Positions 60,480 through 64,000 of a stretch of 64,000 nt of DNA are shown here, one piece after another (within the stretch, counting starts at the first letter, position 1; each line of letters begins with the position of its first letter). A model generated the notes under the pieces. The model worked only from the letters and a program-made list of their open reading frames with translations. It did not search any database and was not told where the DNA came from. This DNA comes from UBA6623 sp965217195 (lineage in GTDB: Bacteria > Acidobacteriota > Terriglobia > Bryobacterales > UBA6623). Where the stretch lies: assembly GCA_965217195.1 (NCBI GenBank), contig CBDCHL010000004.1, positions 310,001-374,000 on the forward strand, written 5' to 3'. The translations under genes were made by a program, and so were the position numbers.

Positions 60480-62408
60480 TTAGGCAGGCGAGGGCTCGCC
60501 GCCTTCCGAGAGACCGGGAACACCTGACCCCTTGGGGGGCTCGGGACGCAGCACTTCCTGTTGCGGCGTGGCGGGTTCCTTTTCGCTCTCCGCCGGACGC
60601 GGTACGTCGGGCAGCTCGCGGCCTTCGACCAAGGCCGAAACTTCGTCGCCGTCGATCACCTCGCGCTCGAGCAACGCTTTGGCGATGCGGACGAGCGCTT
60701 CGGAGTTTTCCGTGATGATCTCCTTGGCTCGATCGTAGGCGGTCTTGACGAGGTTGCTGACCTCAGCGTCGATGCGGATCGCTGTCGCCTCGCTGTAATC
60801 GCGGTGCTGGGCGATCTCGCGACCGAGGAAGATTTGCTCTTCCTTCTTCCCGAACGTCAGCGGACCCATCGCACTCATGCCCCATTCGCAGACCATCTGG
60901 CGGGCCATTTCGGTGGCCTGCTCGAAGTCGTTGCCGGCACCGGTGGTCACGTGTTCGAGGAATAGTTCTTCGGCGATCCGCCCGCCCATCAGAATGGACA
61001 GACGGGCTTTCAGGAAGTCGCGTTCGTAGGTGTGCTTGTCGTCGAGCGGCAACTGCATGGTCACACCCAATGCCGTTCCACGCGGGATGATCGTCACCTT
61101 GTGCAGCGGGTCGGCGTCGCCTACGAGGGCCGCCACAAGCGCGTGGCCGGCTTCGTGATAAGCGGTGTTCTTCTTTTCCTCGTCGGTAAGGATCATGGAA
61201 CGCCGCTCGGCGCCCATCATGACTTTGTCCTTAGACAACTCGAAGTCGTGCATGGTGACGACTTTGCGATCTTGACGGGCAGCGTACAGGGCCCCCTCAT
61301 TCACCATGTTGGCGAGATCGGCACCGGAGAAACCGGGCGTACCGCGCGCCAACACATGCAGGTCGACATCGGCCGCCAGGGGCACCTTTTTCGTGTGGAC
61401 GCGCAGGATACCGGCGCGGCCGCGGACGTCGGGACGATTGACGACCACGCGGCGGTCGAAGCGGCCGGGCCGCAACAGCGCCGGGTCGAGAACGTCGGGA
61501 CGGTTGGTGGCTGCGATCAAGATGACGCCTTCATTCGAATCGAAGCCGTCCATCTCGACCAAGAGCTGGTTGAGGGTCTGCTCTCGTTCGTCGTGGCCGC
61601 CGCCCAATCCGGCGCCGCGGTGGCGTCCGACGGCGTCGATCTCGTCGATGAAGATAATGCAGGGGGCGCTCTTCTTGCCTTGTTCGAACAGGTCGCGAAC
61701 GCGGCTGGCGCCGACACCGACGAACATCTCGACGAAATCGGAGCCGGAAATCGAGAAGAACGGGACGTTCGCTTCTCCAGCAATCGCTCGGGCGAGCAAG
61801 GTCTTGCCGGTCCCGGGAGGTCCCACCAGCAAGACGCCTTTCGGAATCCGGCCTCCCAGCTTCTGGAACTTCTGCGGCTCTTTGAGGAATTCGATGATCT
61901 CTTGGAGTTCTTCCTTCGCCTCCTCGACACCCGCAACATCCTTGAACGTGACTTTCTTTTGCTGGCTGGTCAGGAGCTTGGCACGGCTCTTGCCGAAGCT
62001 GAGGGCCTTGTTGCCGCCCGCTTGCATCTGCCGCATCATGAAGATCCAGAAGCCGAACAGAAGCAGGAAGGGCGACGCATTGATCAGGAAGCTCAACCAT
62101 GCCGGGGTGCTCGATTCCTTGACCTCGATGGTCACGCCGTTCTCTTGCAGGACGTTGATGATGTCGGGGTAGTCGGAGGGCAGTACGGTCTTGAGCGTCT
62201 CGTTGCCGCTCCTGAATTTCCCGGTCACCTGTACGGAATTGGTGATCGTGACCGACTCGACGTTACCCGACTGGACCTCTTTGTAGAACTCGGTGTAGGT
62301 GAGGCGTTTCTCGCCGGCCGCCGTACCTGTCTGGACGACCCTCCAGAGCAGGACGGCGGTGCACAACATCACCACCCAGAAAACGGCTGTCTTGACTGTG
62401 GAATTCAC
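60480..62408 (-). CDS. ftsH: ATP-dependent zinc metalloprotease FtsH
   Basis: A 642-residue membrane AAA+ protease for quality control of membrane and regulatory proteins. Two membrane helices flank a periplasmic domain (about 8-25 and 105-123). AAA+ motifs are GPPGTGKTLLARAIAGEA near residue 200, Walker B CIIFIDEIDAVGRHRG, the FVEMFVGVGASRVRD pore and second region, and RPGRFDRRVVV in the SRH. The zinc site HEAGH near residue 416 is intact. The C-terminus is a Pro/Glu-rich tail. It follows tilS with a 64-bp gap on the same strand. Confidence 0.97.
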   Translation of the reverse strand: MNSTVKTAVFWVVMLCTAVLLWRVVQTGTAAGEKRLTYTEFYKEVQSGNVESVTITNSVQVTGKFRSGNETLKTVLPSDYPDIINVLQENGVTIEVKESSTPAWLSFLINASPFLLLFGFWIFMMRQMQAGGNKALSFGKSRAKLLTSQQKKVTFKDVAGVEEAKEELQEIIEFLKEPQKFQKLGGRIPKGVLLVGPPGTGKTLLARAIAGEANVPFFSISGSDFVEMFVGVGASRVRDLFEQGKKSAPCIIFIDEIDAVGRHRGAGLGGGHDEREQTLNQLLVEMDGFDSNEGVILIAATNRPDVLDPALLRPGRFDRRVVVNRPDVRGRAGILRVHTKKVPLAADVDLHVLARGTPGFSGADLANMVNEGALYAARQDRKVVTMHDFELSKDKVMMGAERRSMILTDEEKKNTAYHEAGHALVAALVGDADPLHKVTIIPRGTALGVTMQLPLDDKHTYERDFLKARLSILMGGRIAEELFLEHVTTGAGNDFEQATEMARQMVCEWGMSAMGPLTFGKKEEQIFLGREIAQHRDYSEATAIRIDAEVSNLVKTAYDRAKEIITENSEALVRIAKALLEREVIDGDEVSALVEGRELPDVPRPAESEKEPATPQQEVLRPEPPKGSGVPGLSEGGEPSPA

Positions 62409-62472
62409 AGTAGTCGTTCCTTTCGCCGAAACGCGTCTCGGTGTCCGCGGCTCTCCCGAGATCCGAGACCTA

Positions 62473-63981
62473 CTACCTTAGACGCCCGGCATCCTCGGAC
62501 GGATCCAAAAAATCGTCATCGCCCGGCGCAAGCTCACTGATTTCGAGCAGCACCCGACTGTTCTCCTCCGCCGCGTACCTCGCGGAGGGTCCGAAGCTCC
62601 GTGCCCAAACGATCTCCTCGCCACCCGCCTCGGCGCTTGTCGCTCCATTGGGCGACTTCGTTTGTACGTCGCCGACCAAAACGGGCCAACTGCCGCGCCG
62701 CCAAGCGGCGATCCGCCGCTCGTGGAACAGGGACTTGAGTTTCTTTGTGCCGGTCCGCCCCGCCGGATGATAACAATCGCCCGCCCGCCAGTTACGTAAA
62801 CGCAACGGCCGAGGGAGCTTCTCCCAGTCGAGGAGGGTACGGCATTTTCCATTATAGCCCTGTTCCGGGGCTAAGCTCTCTCGGTAATACAACTTGAGTG
62901 TCACTAAGGATGTTCCCCAGGGACCTGAAAAGCGCCCCGGAGCATCCACACGGACGGTGTACGACCCAGCTGCTTGCGGCGTCGACGTCGGGGAGGGGGT
63001 CAGGCGAACTTGTCCGAGGGAACGTTGAGCGCGCAAACCAGGGAGGTCCAATTGTCCGCTGCCGCGCCCTTCTTCGGTCAAACGGCGAAGAGACTCGACG
63101 TGGTCGAAGTCGATTCCGAGTAAGTCGCCTCGAACTGCTTCGATAGCGTGGCGCAGCAGCCGTCGAGTCGTTGCCAGAGAGAGCGGCCGCAGCGAGATGA
63201 CGTCGAAACTCAGTCCCTCGTCCGTGGAGGTCAAATGCGTCCGGGCGAGAGCGGGCAACCTTTCCGCCCAGTCGTGCTCTTCGGCACGGGACCACTCTGC
63301 CATGTTCGCCAAAGTATTGATGATATTGGGGTTCCAGTCGCGTTGAAGCTGTGGCAGCAACTCATGTCGCAAGCGATTGCGGGCGCGGCTGGTGTCAAGG
63401 TTGCTTGAGTCGAGTCGGTATTCATATCCATGCCGGGCAAGATAGGCCACTACATCTTCTCTCGTGGTTTGGATCAGAGGTCGAATAATCCGTTCTCCCA
63501 AAACGGGCCGAACCGCGGCCAGCCCCGCGCCGCCCGATCCACGGAGCAGCCGAAACAGGACGGTCTCAGCCTGATCGGAGCGAGTGTGTCCGACCGCGAT
63601 CTTGTCATATCGCCCGCCGTCTACTAAGGATCGAAAGTATTCATATCGGATCTTGCGCGCGGCCTGTTCGAGATTATCGCCTGCGGCGCGGGCTTCCGCC
63701 GCCACCGCGAAAGACCTTAGATCGGCCTCCATCTCGAGCTGGCGGGCCAACTCGGTAACGAATTCGCGATCCTGGTCAGATTCGGGGCCGCGCAGTTGGT
63801 GGTCCAGGTGAACAACACCCAGGGTGATGTCGAGACGCGTGGAGAGTTCGTGAAGGGCATGGAGCAAGGCGACGGAGTCGGGGCCTCCCGACACCGCCAC
63901 GCCCACGCGTTCGCCGCCGCGCAGCATGCCGTGGGTGGCGATCGCGCGCTCGACAGCGCGAATGAAGTTGTTGGTCTTCAC
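62473..63981 (-). CDS. tilS: tRNA(Ile)-lysidine synthetase TilS
   Basis: A 502-residue enzyme adding lysine to C34 of tRNA-Ile(CAU), an essential reaction. The N-terminal PP-loop ATPase has SGGPDS at 31-36, then GVVHLDHQLRGPESDQDREF and IAVGHTRSDQAETVLFRLLR. RARNRLRHELLPQL completes the catalytic core. The C-terminal domain has RNWRAGDCYHPAGRTGTKKL and SLFHERRIAAWRRGSWPVLV. It is slightly longer than the 430-480 norm because of a hydrophilic C-terminal extension. It is co-directional with ftsH and is the likely first gene of that transcript. Confidence 0.96.
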   Translation of the reverse strand: MKTNNFIRAVERAIATHGMLRGGERVGVAVSGGPDSVALLHALHELSTRLDITLGVVHLDHQLRGPESDQDREFVTELARQLEMEADLRSFAVAAEARAAGDNLEQAARKIRYEYFRSLVDGGRYDKIAVGHTRSDQAETVLFRLLRGSGGAGLAAVRPVLGERIIRPLIQTTREDVVAYLARHGYEYRLDSSNLDTSRARNRLRHELLPQLQRDWNPNIINTLANMAEWSRAEEHDWAERLPALARTHLTSTDEGLSFDVISLRPLSLATTRRLLRHAIEAVRGDLLGIDFDHVESLRRLTEEGRGSGQLDLPGLRAQRSLGQVRLTPSPTSTPQAAGSYTVRVDAPGRFSGPWGTSLVTLKLYYRESLAPEQGYNGKCRTLLDWEKLPRPLRLRNWRAGDCYHPAGRTGTKKLKSLFHERRIAAWRRGSWPVLVGDVQTKSPNGATSAEAGGEEIVWARSFGPSARYAAEENSRVLLEISELAPGDDDFLDPSEDAGRLR

Positions 63982-64000
63982 GCCTAGCCTGTCCCGCTGT

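Noticed and set aside
61032..62540. 502-codon frame antisense to ftsH
   Set aside because: A compositional shadow of a highly conserved gene; no motif, no ribosome site.

Overview
This is a GC-rich (roughly 60 percent) bacterial chromosome segment with mixed housekeeping and accessory content. The Planctomycete-type PSD1/DUF1501 pair, FGly-type sulfatases, PadR plus permease-prefix pair, UPF0182 protein and complete-looking type II secretion (T2SS) locus suggest an Acidobacteriota-like or PVC-like Gram-negative soil or freshwater bacterium. That assignment is inference; no 16S or other decisive marker is present.

Left part (1-15,000): a partial NfrB-like glycosyltransferase; two Gfo/Idh/MocA oxidoreductases with a DUF1059 gene between them; an ArsR regulator / SRPBCC / DinB cluster behind a textbook sigma-70 promoter overlaid by tandem operators; a PadR regulator and partner gene; a CHASE2 histidine kinase with an NtrC-type regulator; a UPF0182 membrane protein; hpt and a tRNA-Lys.

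Middle part (15,100-40,300) is accessory and scarred. It opens with a 3' fragment of a tRNA-Val gene that looks like an integration-site scar, followed by an internally deleted IS256-type element and an IS3-type element with a nonsense mutation. Then come a DUF1501/PSD1 operon, a frameshifted FMN alpha-hydroxy-acid oxidase, a serine hydrolase, a 3.1-kb cassette bounded by inverted repeats, a VOC protein, a sulfatase, an MlrC-like M81 peptidase, a 1-Cys peroxiredoxin, a seven-bladed FG-GAP lipoprotein and a beta-rich secreted-type protein. Several families of dispersed intergenic repeats lie between them.

The inverted-repeat cassette (26,501-29,645) is the most interesting object. It holds exactly three genes: a possible PD-(D/E)xK-like protein, an AbiJ_NTD4-HEPN (STM4504/CBY_0614-type) abortive-infection protein with a frameshift, and a TIR-like protein with a beta-rich C-terminus. 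It has no transposase, and I propose it as a mobile, possibly undescribed defence module.

Right part (40,300-64,000): a T2SS operon on the minus strand (gspE-F-G, then H-I-J-K-L-M-C, a small secreted protein, gspD), headed by an ECF sigma / anti-sigma / secreted-protein trio. The secretin carries a large Gly/Tyr-rich insertion in its N3 domain. A second sulfatase, a truncated GntR gene, an EF-hand protein fused to the tail of a GH78 rhamnosidase and an IS630 remnant follow. The window ends with ftsH and tilS.

Large ORFs antisense to high-GC genes were treated as shadows. Start sites were chosen by Shine-Dalgarno match, signal-peptide position or family alignment from memory; no database search was possible.
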